Origin: an uncultured Lachnospiraceae bacterium
GTDB lineage: Bacteria > Bacillota > Clostridia > Lachnospirales > Lachnospiraceae
Length of the DNA: 64,000 nt
Reading direction: 5' to 3'
Assembly (NCBI GenBank): GCA_910584585.1
Contig: CAJUBP010000010.1
Coordinates: 11,369 to 75,368, forward strand
Positions within the stretch are counted from its first letter, which is position 1. The number at the start of each line of letters is the position of its first letter. Position numbers and translations under genes: made by a program. This document shows positions 25,543 to 33,528 of this stretch, in pieces. A model generated the notes under the pieces. It saw only the letters and a list, made by a program, of their open reading frames with translations, did no database searches and was not told where the DNA came from.

Positions 25543-26145
25543 ATGCTTTACGATAAAGATATCCGGGAACCCTTGTTTGAATTCCTGGAAGAGCATTATG
25601 GAAAAATCAGAATCATAGAAGAAAAACAGATGGGACGAAGCAGGGCGGACGCGGTGATGGTGCTGCCGAAAGCCCTCTGCGGACTGGAAATTAAAAGCGA
25701 TGCGGACACTTACGCCCGGCTAAGCCGGCAGGTGCGGGATTATGACCGGTATTTTGACTATAACTATATCGTGGCCGGAACGAAACACGCCCATCATGTG
25801 GAAGAGCATGTGCCGGATTGGTGGGGCGTTATTACAGTGGAACTGGAAGAGGGCAGACCGGATTTTTATCTGCTGCGGGAAGCCGGGGAGAATCCGAAGG
25901 TGGATTGGAAGCGGAAAATGGGCCTTTTGTGGCGGCCGGAACTGGTTCATATCCAGGAGAGAAACCATCTGCCCCGGTACAGGCAGAAAAGCAAAGATTT
26001 TGTGATAGACAAAATTTTGCTGAAGGTGCCGAAGGAACGGCTGCGGGGGCAGATCAGCGATGAGTTGTTTGAACGGGATTACACAGAGATTGAAGAGAAT
26101 ATCAGAGCTTATAGAAAAGAAGCGCTGTTAAAACAGTTAAAATGA
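25543..26145 (+). CDS. sce7726-family protein, PD-(D/E)XK nuclease-like
   Basis: A 200-residue protein with the family's core: RADAVMVLPKALCGLEIKSDADT (read as R-A-D, then E-I-K-S-D), RLSRQVRDYDRYFDYNYIV and VPDWWGVITVE. The Asp...Glu-x-Lys arrangement resembles the PD-(D/E)XK nuclease active site. The C-terminal part is basic and helical. The role of the family is unclear; some members sit near mobile elements or defence genes. Here it stands alone, divergent from padR and followed by a clear terminator. Confidence 0.75.
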   Translation: MLYDKDIREPLFEFLEEHYGKIRIIEEKQMGRSRADAVMVLPKALCGLEIKSDADTYARLSRQVRDYDRYFDYNYIVAGTKHAHHVEEHVPDWWGVITVELEEGRPDFYLLREAGENPKVDWKRKMGLLWRPELVHIQERNHLPRYRQKSKDFVIDKILLKVPKERLRGQISDELFERDYTEIEENIRAYRKEALLKQLK

Positions 26146-26203
26146 AAATGTGACGGAAGAATATTCAGGATATGTAAAATGGGTAAGGAACTGTAGGAAT
26201 GTT

Positions 26204-26247
26204 AATCGCCGTTTATGGGATCATAGCCATAACGGCGGTTTTTTTAT
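26204..26247 (+). terminator. Rho-independent terminator after the sce7726 gene
   Basis: A stem CGCCGTTTATGG / CCATAACGGCG with a short loop, followed by a run of seven T. Confidence 0.85.
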
Positions 26248-26255
26248 TTTTGGTC

Positions 26256-26320
26256 TTGCATTATAACCTACAAAGTGTTAATATAATTACACTACATATT
26301 GTTAAGATAAAAGGAGGGTA
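26256..26320 (+). promoter_or_regulatory. blaI promoter with operator-like dyad
   Basis: TTGCAT (26256-26261) and TAATAT (26279-26284), 17-nt spacer. A dyad GTGTTAATATAATTACAC overlaps the -10 and start region, suitable for BlaI/MecI-type autorepression. AGGAGGGTAAT precedes the ATG. Confidence 0.6.
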
Positions 26321-26322
26321 AT

Positions 26323-26697
26323 ATGGCGCAGAAAATTTCAGAATCAGAACTGACACTGATGAAAATTATTTGGAAGAACAAAGGGGCGGCTTTGTATTCC
26401 CTGATCATGGAGGAACTGGAAAAGGACGGCAGCCAATGGAAGAGCAACACAGTCCTGACGCTGCTTTCCCGGCTGGTGGAAAAAAAGTTTTTAAAAGTGA
26501 AGAAAATCGGCAGGCGGAATGAATATATTGCCCAGGTAACGGAAGCGGAGTACCAGACGATGCAGACCCACAGTTTTCTCAATAAGGTGTACGGCGGAAA
26601 TGTGAAAAACCTGGTGTCAACGCTGCTGCGGCAGGATATCCTTTCGGCGGACGAATTGAAAGAGATTGAAACATTTTGGAGAAAAGAAAATGAATGA
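26323..26697 (+). CDS. blaI: BlaI/MecI-family transcriptional repressor
   Basis: A 124-residue winged-helix repressor: ISESELTLMKIIWKNKG, TVLTLLSRLVEKKFLKV, YIAQVTEAEY. In the family, a partner M56 membrane metallopeptidase triggers repressor cleavage on an envelope signal. The partner gene follows with an 8-nt overlap. No beta-lactamase or PBP gene is next to it, so the regulon is probably different from classic bla/mec. Confidence 0.9.
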   Translation: MAQKISESELTLMKIIWKNKGAALYSLIMEELEKDGSQWKSNTVLTLLSRLVEKKFLKVKKIGRRNEYIAQVTEAEYQTMQTHSFLNKVYGGNVKNLVSTLLRQDILSADELKEIETFWRKENE

Positions 26698-28126
26698 AAT
26701 TATGAAAATACTGGTATCACTGTCTGTTTCCGGCACACTGCTGCTATTGCTTCTTTTAGGGCTGAAACAGTTTTACAAAAATAAATTCAGCAGGCGCTGG
26801 CAGTATTACATTTGGGTCATTGTCGCGCTGCGTTTTCTGATTCCCTTTACGGCTGACACTACGGTTGTCGGAAGCCTGTTTGAAAAGTTCGGCACAGAGG
26901 CAGTCACGGATGGAATCCCGGCAGACCGAAATGCAACTGTTTCAGAAAGTACATCTATTACAGAAAATACTGCCGCCGCTGAAACGGAACCGATAGAAAA
27001 AGGCGGGAATATGGCTGCCGCTAAAGCGGAACCGATAGAAAAAGGCGGGAATATGGCTGCCGCTGAAGCGAAGCCGATAGAAAAAGGCGGAAATATAGCT
27101 GCCGCGCTCAGAGCGTTTTATTTACCTGCCTGCCTGTTTTTTGCCTGGCTGGCGTTCGCTCTGATTCTTCTGGTTTACAAAATCATGGTTTATCAGAGGT
27201 TTATCCGCCGTGTCAAAGCAGACAATATAGAGGTTTCAGATACGGGAATCCGAAATCTGTTATCTGATTGTGAGGAAAAACTGAATATCCAGACAAACGT
27301 GGGGCTGTTTTGCAATCCGCGGATTGCCTCCCCTATGCTGATTGGTTTCTTCCGCCCAAGCATTCTTTTGCCGGAGGGCGAATTGGGAGAGAAAGAATTA
27401 TCTTATATTTTTACGCATGAGCTTATCCACTGCAGGCGGAAGGATATGTTTTACAAATGGCTCATACAGATCGTTGTGTGCGTCCATTGGTTCAATCCCT
27501 TTGTATATTTACTGGAAAAGGAAGTGAATCAGTCTTGCGAATTGTCCTGCGATGAAAGAGTGATATCCATGTTGGATGACAGGGCCAGGCGCGAGTATGG
27601 GGACATGCTGATTTCCTTTTTGAAAGCAGACAATCCCTGCAAAAATTCTCTGGCTTCCGTTACCTTGTCAGAGGGGGCAAAGCAGATAAAAGAAAGGTTA
27701 GGCGCTATTATGGATTTTAGAAGCAGAACAAAAATAATTCAGGCTCTGACAGGGCTGTTGACTCTGTGCGTTTTGTTTAGCGCGGCATTTTTCGGCAGCT
27801 ATACCGTTGCCGCTGAGGATGCAAGCCCTATGGGGATAGGCTCGTCAGGGGCAGGTAAGCTGCATGTGCCAAAGGATCTGGGCATTCCGGCAAAATTATG
27901 CGAAAGCTGCGGAAAAATGACGCAGCGCGCGGTGAGGGTTCAGACATATGAAACAGGGCCTGAAGTGAAAGAGTGCGTACATGGATATCCATTTGGAGAG
28001 GATTTGGTTTTCAAGGAATATACGATGTATCAGTATCAATGTACGGCATGTTTCTATAAAGGCGAATTTTGGGAAGCCTATTCCGGCGATATCACAGAAT
28101 GCCATGGATATTATCCGGGCAAATAA
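26690..28126 (+). CDS. BlaR1-like M56 membrane metallopeptidase with Cys-rich C-terminal domain
   Basis: A 478-residue integral membrane zinc protease (HELIH, H243/E244/H247, in FTHELIHCRRKDMFYKW). It has membrane spans at the N terminus, after the repeats and after the protease domain. A loop contains three tandem 14-residue repeats (EPIEKGGNMAAA). The usual penicillin-binding sensor of BlaR1/MecR1 is absent; after the last span there is only an ~80-residue extracellular tail with CESCGKM, ECVHGYPF, CTACFYKG and ECHGYYPG, perhaps a metal- or redox-sensing module. The start at 26690 follows GGAG and overlaps blaI. Confidence 0.85.
   Translation: MNEIMKILVSLSVSGTLLLLLLLGLKQFYKNKFSRRWQYYIWVIVALRFLIPFTADTTVVGSLFEKFGTEAVTDGIPADRNATVSESTSITENTAAAETEPIEKGGNMAAAKAEPIEKGGNMAAAEAKPIEKGGNIAAALRAFYLPACLFFAWLAFALILLVYKIMVYQRFIRRVKADNIEVSDTGIRNLLSDCEEKLNIQTNVGLFCNPRIASPMLIGFFRPSILLPEGELGEKELSYIFTHELIHCRRKDMFYKWLIQIVVCVHWFNPFVYLLEKEVNQSCELSCDERVISMLDDRARREYGDMLISFLKADNPCKNSLASVTLSEGAKQIKERLGAIMDFRSRTKIIQALTGLLTLCVLFSAAFFGSYTVAAEDASPMGIGSSGAGKLHVPKDLGIPAKLCESCGKMTQRAVRVQTYETGPEVKECVHGYPFGEDLVFKEYTMYQYQCTACFYKGEFWEAYSGDITECHGYYPGK
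26981..27106 (+). repeat. in-frame 42-bp tandem repeat (three copies) in the M56 peptidase gene
   Basis: Units at 26981, 27023 and 27065 encode ETEPIEKGGNMAAA, KAEPIEKGGNMAAA and EAKPIEKGGNIAAA in a loop between membrane spans. Confidence 0.9.
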
Positions 28127-28143
28127 ACTGCTGATACGCAGAC

Positions 28144-28221
28144 TAGAGCATGTCTTAAGATTGCTTTCTGACAGATGTATTCTCCACTTGGTGGGAATGA
28201 ATTTTAAGACACGCTCTAAGA
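28144..28221 (+). repeat. palindromic intergenic element ending in TAGAGC(A/G)TGTCTTA
   Basis: The ends TAGAGCATGTCTTA and TAAGACACGCTCTA are inverted copies, with a middle containing TTTCTGACAGATG and GGGAATGAATT. Related partial copies lie at 31224, 33087 and 48645. It sits between the M56 gene and the solute-binding protein and may act as a hairpin terminator or mobile miniature element. Confidence 0.65.
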
Positions 28222-28257
28222 CACTGTGCAGAAATTTTACGATGGGAGGCAGTATAT

Positions 28258-29532
28258 ATGAAGAAAAAATTAGCGTTCCTTATGGCGGGATTATTATTAG
28301 CGGTTTCATTCGCGTCCTGCAAACCTTCGGATCCATCCTTGAAAGCAGAGGGTGCATCCAAAATGGTAATTGCTGTTTCAGAAGAGCAGGAAGATTTTTA
28401 CAGGGTGGCAATCGCGAAATATTGCAGGATTCATCCGGAAACGGAACTGGAGATCCAGGTGATCCCTTTTATTGACAACGCGCCGACAGAGAAAACGGAA
28501 AAAGACAAAAAAGCAGTCAAAGACATGCAGATGGAGATTGTGGCGGGCAAAGGGCCGGATGTTTTTCTCCTGGACGAAAGCAGCCAGCTATTGCCGGATA
28601 TGATGAAAAGCAGCTATAATGGCGTGTTTTTAGACTTGAATACTGTGATGAAGGGATTAGAAGAACTGCCGCTGAACCAGACAGTGATAAAGGCAGGGGA
28701 AGTGGACGGGAAACAATATTTTCTGCCGCTGGGATATATGCTGGCAGGCATTGCCGTGACGGATGATATGCTGGGGGACTGGAAACCGTCTTCCGATGAT
28801 CCGGGCCGGTTTCTGGAGGAAGCTGCCACCCATACGGGAGTGCAGATGTTCCCGGCAGAATTTTGGCTGAAAGAGTATATACCGGGGCTTTTCGGGACGC
28901 CTGTTTTGGATTATGAGAAAAAATCCATCACATTTTCTGAGGAATTACAGGCTTTCACAGAATTAGTGGCCCAAAGGCAGGAACTTTCTTCGGAAAGCGA
29001 GTCGGAACTGCCTGACGTTGCGATAATGGGGCATTATACCTCAGATTCCCTGGAGGCGCTGATCCAAAGCTCCCTTGCTTCGGGGACGGACGTTAAGTTC
29101 CTGCCGTTCCCCAATGGGGAGGGAGGAATCAACGCGCAAGTGAATGTATTTGCGGCAGTTCGGGCAAACAGCCCGTACGCTTCCCAGGCCGGCGAGTTTT
29201 TAACCTTTTTGCTGTCAGATGAAATGCAGGGCAGCACAGGCTGGGAGAATTTTGGGAGCGGACAAAAGTTCACGGCGATTCCTGTAAATAACAATGGGGT
29301 GATACCGGCGTTTCAGTACAAGTTTACTTATGGGACGGAGGAATATCAGGAAGCGGCGGCCAAGAAAGCGGAGGAATTGTTCCAGGTTACCCGGCAGGTC
29401 ACAACGGCCCGGTTTTGCCAATACGAGAATTCCCTGATTTTTGACACAATATTTATGACAAGTGAAACCAGTTCTGTGGAGGAAAAGCTGGAGAATCTGA
29501 AGAATGAACTGCGCTTCTATTTTGACGAATAG
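28258..29532 (+). CDS. extracellular solute-binding lipoprotein
   Basis: A 424-residue lipoprotein: signal peptide and lipobox (SFASC, Cys21), then a family-1 solute-binding fold (MVIAVSEEQEDFYRVAIAKY, GKGPDVFLLDESSQLLPDMM, FLTFLLSDEMQ, IPVNNNGVIPAF). It would capture a substrate, typically a sugar, for an ABC importer. No permease or ATPase gene is adjacent, so it is either an orphan or a sensor. Its C-terminal pattern resembles the truncated protein at the left edge of the window. Confidence 0.85.
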   Translation: MKKKLAFLMAGLLLAVSFASCKPSDPSLKAEGASKMVIAVSEEQEDFYRVAIAKYCRIHPETELEIQVIPFIDNAPTEKTEKDKKAVKDMQMEIVAGKGPDVFLLDESSQLLPDMMKSSYNGVFLDLNTVMKGLEELPLNQTVIKAGEVDGKQYFLPLGYMLAGIAVTDDMLGDWKPSSDDPGRFLEEAATHTGVQMFPAEFWLKEYIPGLFGTPVLDYEKKSITFSEELQAFTELVAQRQELSSESESELPDVAIMGHYTSDSLEALIQSSLASGTDVKFLPFPNGEGGINAQVNVFAAVRANSPYASQAGEFLTFLLSDEMQGSTGWENFGSGQKFTAIPVNNNGVIPAFQYKFTYGTEEYQEAAAKKAEELFQVTRQVTTARFCQYENSLIFDTIFMTSETSSVEEKLENLKNELRFYFDE

Positions 29533-29533
29533 A

Positions 29534-29636
29534 AGAAGGGGTGTCGGGAAGCGGCAGATTTCCGCAATATATAGATAGGAATCCTTGAGATTTAAAAAAT
29601 ATATATTGTGGAAATTTCATTTCCCGACAACCTTTC
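29534..29636 (+). repeat. dispersed ~100-bp palindromic element, copy 2
   Basis: Arms GGTGTCGGGAAGCGGCAGAT and TTTCATTTCCCGACAACC, inner arms CGCAATATATAGAT and ATATATATTGTGG. Positioned between convergent genes, so it could act as a bidirectional terminator. Confidence 0.8.
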
Positions 29637-29735
29637 TGTATGGAAACGGGGAAAGAACATAATGACGATTTTGACATTCTAAAGTGCGTCAATGTCGTAT
29701 TTTAATCGCGCCTTTTCCTCAATCCGTCTGCTGAA

Positions 29736-30242
29736 TCATAGAAAAAACAATTCATCAAAATCAGTTTTCAGATTCGGAAACATCACAAGCTGCAATTCAT
29801 TTTTGTTTTCTTCCGTTACCATTTTATATAAATAGAAATAAGTTGTTCCGTCTTCTCGTCCGTCATTCAAGTATATTTCAACCTGTTTCTTTCTCCAGTC
29901 AACAATCCAGTATTCAGAAACGCCGGCTTTCCGGTAAATTTCCATTTTTTCCTGCCGGTCATAGCTTTCCGTGGAGTCAGATAATACCTCCATCACCATC
30001 CGGGGGATTCCCGTTAAAGAGACACTTTTCCGATCTCTGGTATTGCAAATGATAGAGGCGTCGGGGATGAGTATTTTGTTATCATTTTCCGGCCACTGGT
30101 ATTGGACGCCTTCTCCCAGCACACGGCACAGGGAATCTTTGATCTGCTTTCCTGTCATAACCACAAAATTATTGATAATAAAGGAATGTTCAATAAATGT
30201 GCTGCTCATATCTTCTTTCGGCAATGCGTTCATCTGTGTCAC
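29736..30242 (-). CDS. Uma2-family (DUF820) putative endonuclease
   Basis: A 168-residue protein with the family core IPDASIICN, GIPRMVMEVLSDSTESYD, KMEIYRKAGVSEYWIVDW and KQVEIYL. This corresponds to the PD-(D/E)XK fold with Asp, Glu and Gln/Lys active-site positions. Uma2 proteins are common in cyanobacteria and some Bacillota; their role is unsettled. The CPBP protease gene on the same strand ends 19 nt upstream of its start, so the two may be cotranscribed. Confidence 0.87.
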   Translation of the reverse strand: MTQMNALPKEDMSSTFIEHSFIINNFVVMTGKQIKDSLCRVLGEGVQYQWPENDNKILIPDASIICNTRDRKSVSLTGIPRMVMEVLSDSTESYDRQEKMEIYRKAGVSEYWIVDWRKKQVEIYLNDGREDGTTYFYLYKMVTEENKNELQLVMFPNLKTDFDELFFL

Positions 30243-30260
30243 CTCGCTTTCTTGTTTTTG

Positions 30261-31139
30261 CTATTCCTGCGGGTCAGTTCTTTTTTTCTTCCGGCACGCG
30301 GCGCCACGCTGGTACAAAAAGATTCCCAGAGCCGCGGCGCAGACTGCTCCGGCAAAAATCGCCAGATGGATCAGAACAGAATCCCCGGTATAAGTCAGAA
30401 AATCAGGCGCGAAAGTTCCCCAGAGATTAAACATCATATGAAACAGAATGGACAGATAAATGCTGCCTCCCCTCAGGCACACATAACCGCAGAACAGCCC
30501 TATCACAAAGGCGTACACGCCCTGCACCACATTGCCGTGGAAAATGCCGAAAAGAGCCGCCTGAAAAATGTTCGCCGCAAGCACGGGCATGGATTTCACG
30601 GCATATTTCAGGGTAACGCCCCGAAATATCAATTCTTCGCTGATTGGAGCGATCAGAACAGAATACAGCGCCAGAATCAGCGTAACATCTCCGAATCCAA
30701 TGCTTTTCAGCAATTCTTCATAGACGTCGTACCAGGAAGGGTTGACAGCGGCTGTGATCATCACAATGTAACTGCTGATGTACTGCGTGCCAACCATCAG
30801 AAATATCAATCCGATCAACATGGAAGGGTTGATAATAGAGGAAATTTTCCTGCGGGGACGTTTCTTCGGAACAAAGCGTTTCCAGTACCAGAACCCCAGA
30901 ATCAAGGCTGCGGTGACGGCGTAAAGCGCAGAGATTCCCGCCAGGAACTGGCTGTCAGAGGCCAGGTCGTATATGGTGGAATAGAGTTCTTCCCCTTTGA
31001 GAAGTCCCGGATCTTTCAGGGCGCTTAGCATGATTTTGGCAAATATCCCGCCGAAAGATATGAGAAACTGAAGGGCAAGGGCCAGGAGAAAAGGCAGCAG
31101 GCAGACCAGAATCCGCGCGATGGTTTTTAATAGTTTCAT
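30261..31139 (-). CDS. CPBP-family intramembrane glutamic endopeptidase
   Basis: A 292-residue, eight-span membrane protein of the CAAX protease/Abi family. Conserved motifs: SEELIFRGVTLKY (paired Glu and Arg), FGIFHGNVVQGVYAF (catalytic His) and SILFHMMFNLWG. The start at 31139 is set by AAAGGA 9 nt upstream and by the hydrophobic N terminus MKLLKTIARIL; the longer frame extends into non-coding repeat. Such proteins serve in bacteriocin self-immunity or prenyl-protein processing; no bacteriocin gene is visible here. Confidence 0.88.
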   Translation of the reverse strand: MKLLKTIARILVCLLPFLLALALQFLISFGGIFAKIMLSALKDPGLLKGEELYSTIYDLASDSQFLAGISALYAVTAALILGFWYWKRFVPKKRPRRKISSIINPSMLIGLIFLMVGTQYISSYIVMITAAVNPSWYDVYEELLKSIGFGDVTLILALYSVLIAPISEELIFRGVTLKYAVKSMPVLAANIFQAALFGIFHGNVVQGVYAFVIGLFCGYVCLRGGSIYLSILFHMMFNLWGTFAPDFLTYTGDSVLIHLAIFAGAVCAAALGIFLYQRGAACRKKKRTDPQE

Positions 31140-31223
31140 AATAGGAAGTCCTTTCTTTTCCGTGAAAATTTTGATATTATAAGTATGAGCAGGCTTATTT
31201 GCAGATGATTTGCGGTTTTCCCC

Positions 31224-31272
31224 AGAGCATGTTTGAAAAATCATTCCCGGCATCTGCACTAACTGGGAATCT
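31224..31272 (+). repeat. half copy of the TAGAGC(A/G)TGT palindromic element
   Basis: AGAGCATGTTTGAAAAATCA then TTCCCGGCATCTGC resembles the reverse complement of the right half of the element at 28144. It lies in the 276-nt divergent gap between the CPBP and phosphohexomutase genes, which shows no other clear feature. Confidence 0.5.
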
Positions 31273-31415
31273 TTTCGGCACGTTTTGGAAAATGCGGAAA
31301 TTTATTGAAAAATCATTTGGCTCGCAGCTATAGAACTATTATAGAAGCATCGATAGGAAAAGTCAAATTTTACAAAAGCAGAGAATGCTTTGGCATTCGG
31401 AAAAGGGGGCGCCTT

Positions 31416-32834
31416 ATGGTCAAATTTGGGACTGGCGGCTGGAGAGCCGTAATCGGAGATGAGTTTACAAAGGAAAATATACAGCTTCTGGCACAGGGGA
31501 TGGTAAATAAAATGCGTAGCGAAGGGGCTGCGGACCGGGGCATTGTCATGGGATATGACAGGAGGTTTCTGTCCAAAGAAGCCATGCAGTGGGCGGCAGT
31601 GGTATTTGCGGCGGCTCATATCAAGGTCTGCCTGATCAATAAATCCTCGCCTACGCCTTTGGTGATGTTCTATGTGATGAAACATGAATTTCCCTATGGA
31701 ATGATGATTACAGCCAGCCATAATCCGGCTATTTACAACGGAATTAAAGTATTTACTGCAGGCGGCAGAGACGCGGACGAGATTCAGACCAGAGATCTGG
31801 AAAATTATATCAGAGATATCAGCCCGGGAGAAGTGAGGGAAGTGGAATATGACGCCGGCAAAAAAGAGGGATGGATTGAAGAAATCTATCCGCTGAATGA
31901 ATACCTGGACAATATCATTGCTTCTGTAGACATGCAGGCAATCCGGGAGGCATCCTTGAAAGTGGCGTTAGATCCCATGTACGGCGTCAGCGAGACTTCT
32001 CTGAAAATGATTCTGATGACAGCCCGCTGCGAAGTGGCTACCATCCATGACAGGCACGACACCCTCTTCGGCGGAAAACTGCCGGCGCCTTCAGCGGCAA
32101 CTCTTCATTCGCTGCAGAATTATGTGGTGGAGAAGAAATTTGATATCGGAATTGCCACCGACGGAGACGCGGACCGGATCGGCGTCATTGACGATCAGGG
32201 CAATTTCCTCCATCCAAATGACATTCTGGTGCTGCTCTATTACTATCTGGTCAAATTCAAAGGCTGGAGCGGCCCCGTGGTGCGCAATATTGCCACCACC
32301 CACATGCTGGATAAGGTGGCGGCCAGGTTCGGAGAAAACTGCTATGAGGTTCCGGTAGGCTTCAAACACATCTCCGCCAAAATGAATGAAACGGGAGCCA
32401 TTATCGGCGGAGAATCCTCCGGCGGCCTTACGGTGCGCGGGCATATCAACGGAAAAGACGGCATCTACGCTGCGGCTCTTTTGGTGGAAATGCTTGCAGT
32501 CACAGGCAAAAAACTTTCCGGCATTATGGCAGACATCCGTCAAGAATGCGGGGAGATTCACATGGAAGAGCGGGATTACAAGTTCACCAAGGAAAAGAAA
32601 GCCGAGATGCACAAGATTCTGATAGAAGACAAACTGATCCCGGAACTTTCCCCGGAAATCGACCGCGTTTCTTATCTGGACGGCAGCAAGGTATACTTCA
32701 AAAACGGGGGCTGGGTCATTGCCCGCTTCTCCGGTACGGAACCGCTTCTGCGCATTTTCTGTGAAATGCCGAAACAGGAGGATGCTGCGGAAATCTGCAG
32801 GATTTACGAAAATTTTTTAGGGCTGGCAGAATAG
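31416..32834 (+). CDS. phosphoglucomutase/phosphomannomutase family enzyme
   Basis: A 472-residue alpha-D-phosphohexomutase that interconverts hexose 1- and 6-phosphates. Motifs: KFGTGGWRAVIGDEF at the N terminus, the phosphoserine loop TASHNPAIYNG (S101), metal loop DGDADRIG (D249/D251/D253), sugar loop GGESSGGL and phosphate loop FSGTEPLLRIF. The start at 31416 is chosen from the family alignment and GGGGGCG upstream; the frame upstream lacks conserved residues. The substrate may be glucose-, mannose- or glucosamine-phosphate; GGESSGG favours a PGM/PMM type. Confidence 0.9.
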   Translation: MVKFGTGGWRAVIGDEFTKENIQLLAQGMVNKMRSEGAADRGIVMGYDRRFLSKEAMQWAAVVFAAAHIKVCLINKSSPTPLVMFYVMKHEFPYGMMITASHNPAIYNGIKVFTAGGRDADEIQTRDLENYIRDISPGEVREVEYDAGKKEGWIEEIYPLNEYLDNIIASVDMQAIREASLKVALDPMYGVSETSLKMILMTARCEVATIHDRHDTLFGGKLPAPSAATLHSLQNYVVEKKFDIGIATDGDADRIGVIDDQGNFLHPNDILVLLYYYLVKFKGWSGPVVRNIATTHMLDKVAARFGENCYEVPVGFKHISAKMNETGAIIGGESSGGLTVRGHINGKDGIYAAALLVEMLAVTGKKLSGIMADIRQECGEIHMEERDYKFTKEKKAEMHKILIEDKLIPELSPEIDRVSYLDGSKVYFKNGGWVIARFSGTEPLLRIFCEMPKQEDAAEICRIYENFLGLAE

Positions 32835-32857
32835 AAGATAAAAACTATTACCGGAAC

Positions 32858-33395
32858 GCTTTATGTTTGGGGACGGACGGAAATACAGGATTGCCCTTTG
32901 GCACACAAACTGGGCAGCGTTCCGGCAAACTAACTGCTAACGTCGACTAGGGAAGTCAGGAAAGCCTTCCTTCCTAAGTCGACCTAAGCAGTGGATTTCG
33001 CCTCCACTAAAAACGCCCATGAATCGTTTGCTTACCCAAAGGGCAATCCTGTATTTCCTGTGTATCGAAACATAAATTGTACTCTCTAAAGTGTGTTTGA
33101 CAACTATTTTCTGACAGATTCATTCCCGCCGCCTGCACCTTTCATTTGGCACTGCAGCGAACAGCTTATATTTCGATACACAGGAAATGCCGGAGTGCCC
33201 TTTCACTAAGCAAACGATTCATGGGCGCTCTTAGTGGAGGCAAAATCCACTGCCTACGTAGACTTGGGAAGGAAGGCTTTCCTGACTTCCCTAGCCGGAG
33301 TTGGCAGTTAGTTTGCCGGAACGCTGCCCAGTTTGTGTGTGAAAGGGCACTCCGGCATTTCCGTCCGTATCCAAAAATAAAAAATTCGCCTTAAT
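32858..33395. repeat. large composite inverted repeat, ~210-bp arms
   Basis: The 694-nt gap between the phosphohexomutase and the DUF2185 gene holds no gene. The left arm (~32872-33078) and right arm (~33160-33385) are imperfect inverted copies sharing, for example, CTGGGCAGCGTTCCGGCAAA, GGGAAGTCAGGAAAGCCTTC and CCCATGAATCGTTTGCTTA. Each arm is itself palindromic (GGATTGCCCTTT / AAAGGGCAATCC). Between the arms lies a copy of the GTGTGTTTGACA...CTGACAGATTCATTCCC element. The stretch around CAGCGAACAGCTTATATTTC recurs near 58226. Confidence 0.85.
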
Positions 33396-33528
33396 GTTTC
33401 GATAATAGTTTTTATTGCGTTTTTTGCAAAATAAGGGTAAGATATACTCTAGAGCACACTTACGTACCTGACAGCAGAACGGAATCAAGTCAGATACTAT
33501 TTTCGAAAGAACAGGAAGGAAATCAACT

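Noticed and set aside
26323..28126. Beta-lactam resistance operon
   Set aside because: BlaI and an M56 protease are present, but the protease lacks a penicillin-binding domain and no beta-lactamase or PBP gene is adjacent.
30102..31028. Long plus-strand frame of 308 codons opposite the CPBP protease gene
   Set aside because: It is an antisense shadow: the minus-strand frame has clear CPBP motifs, while this one is rich in Gln/His/Asn with no family pattern and no ribosome site.
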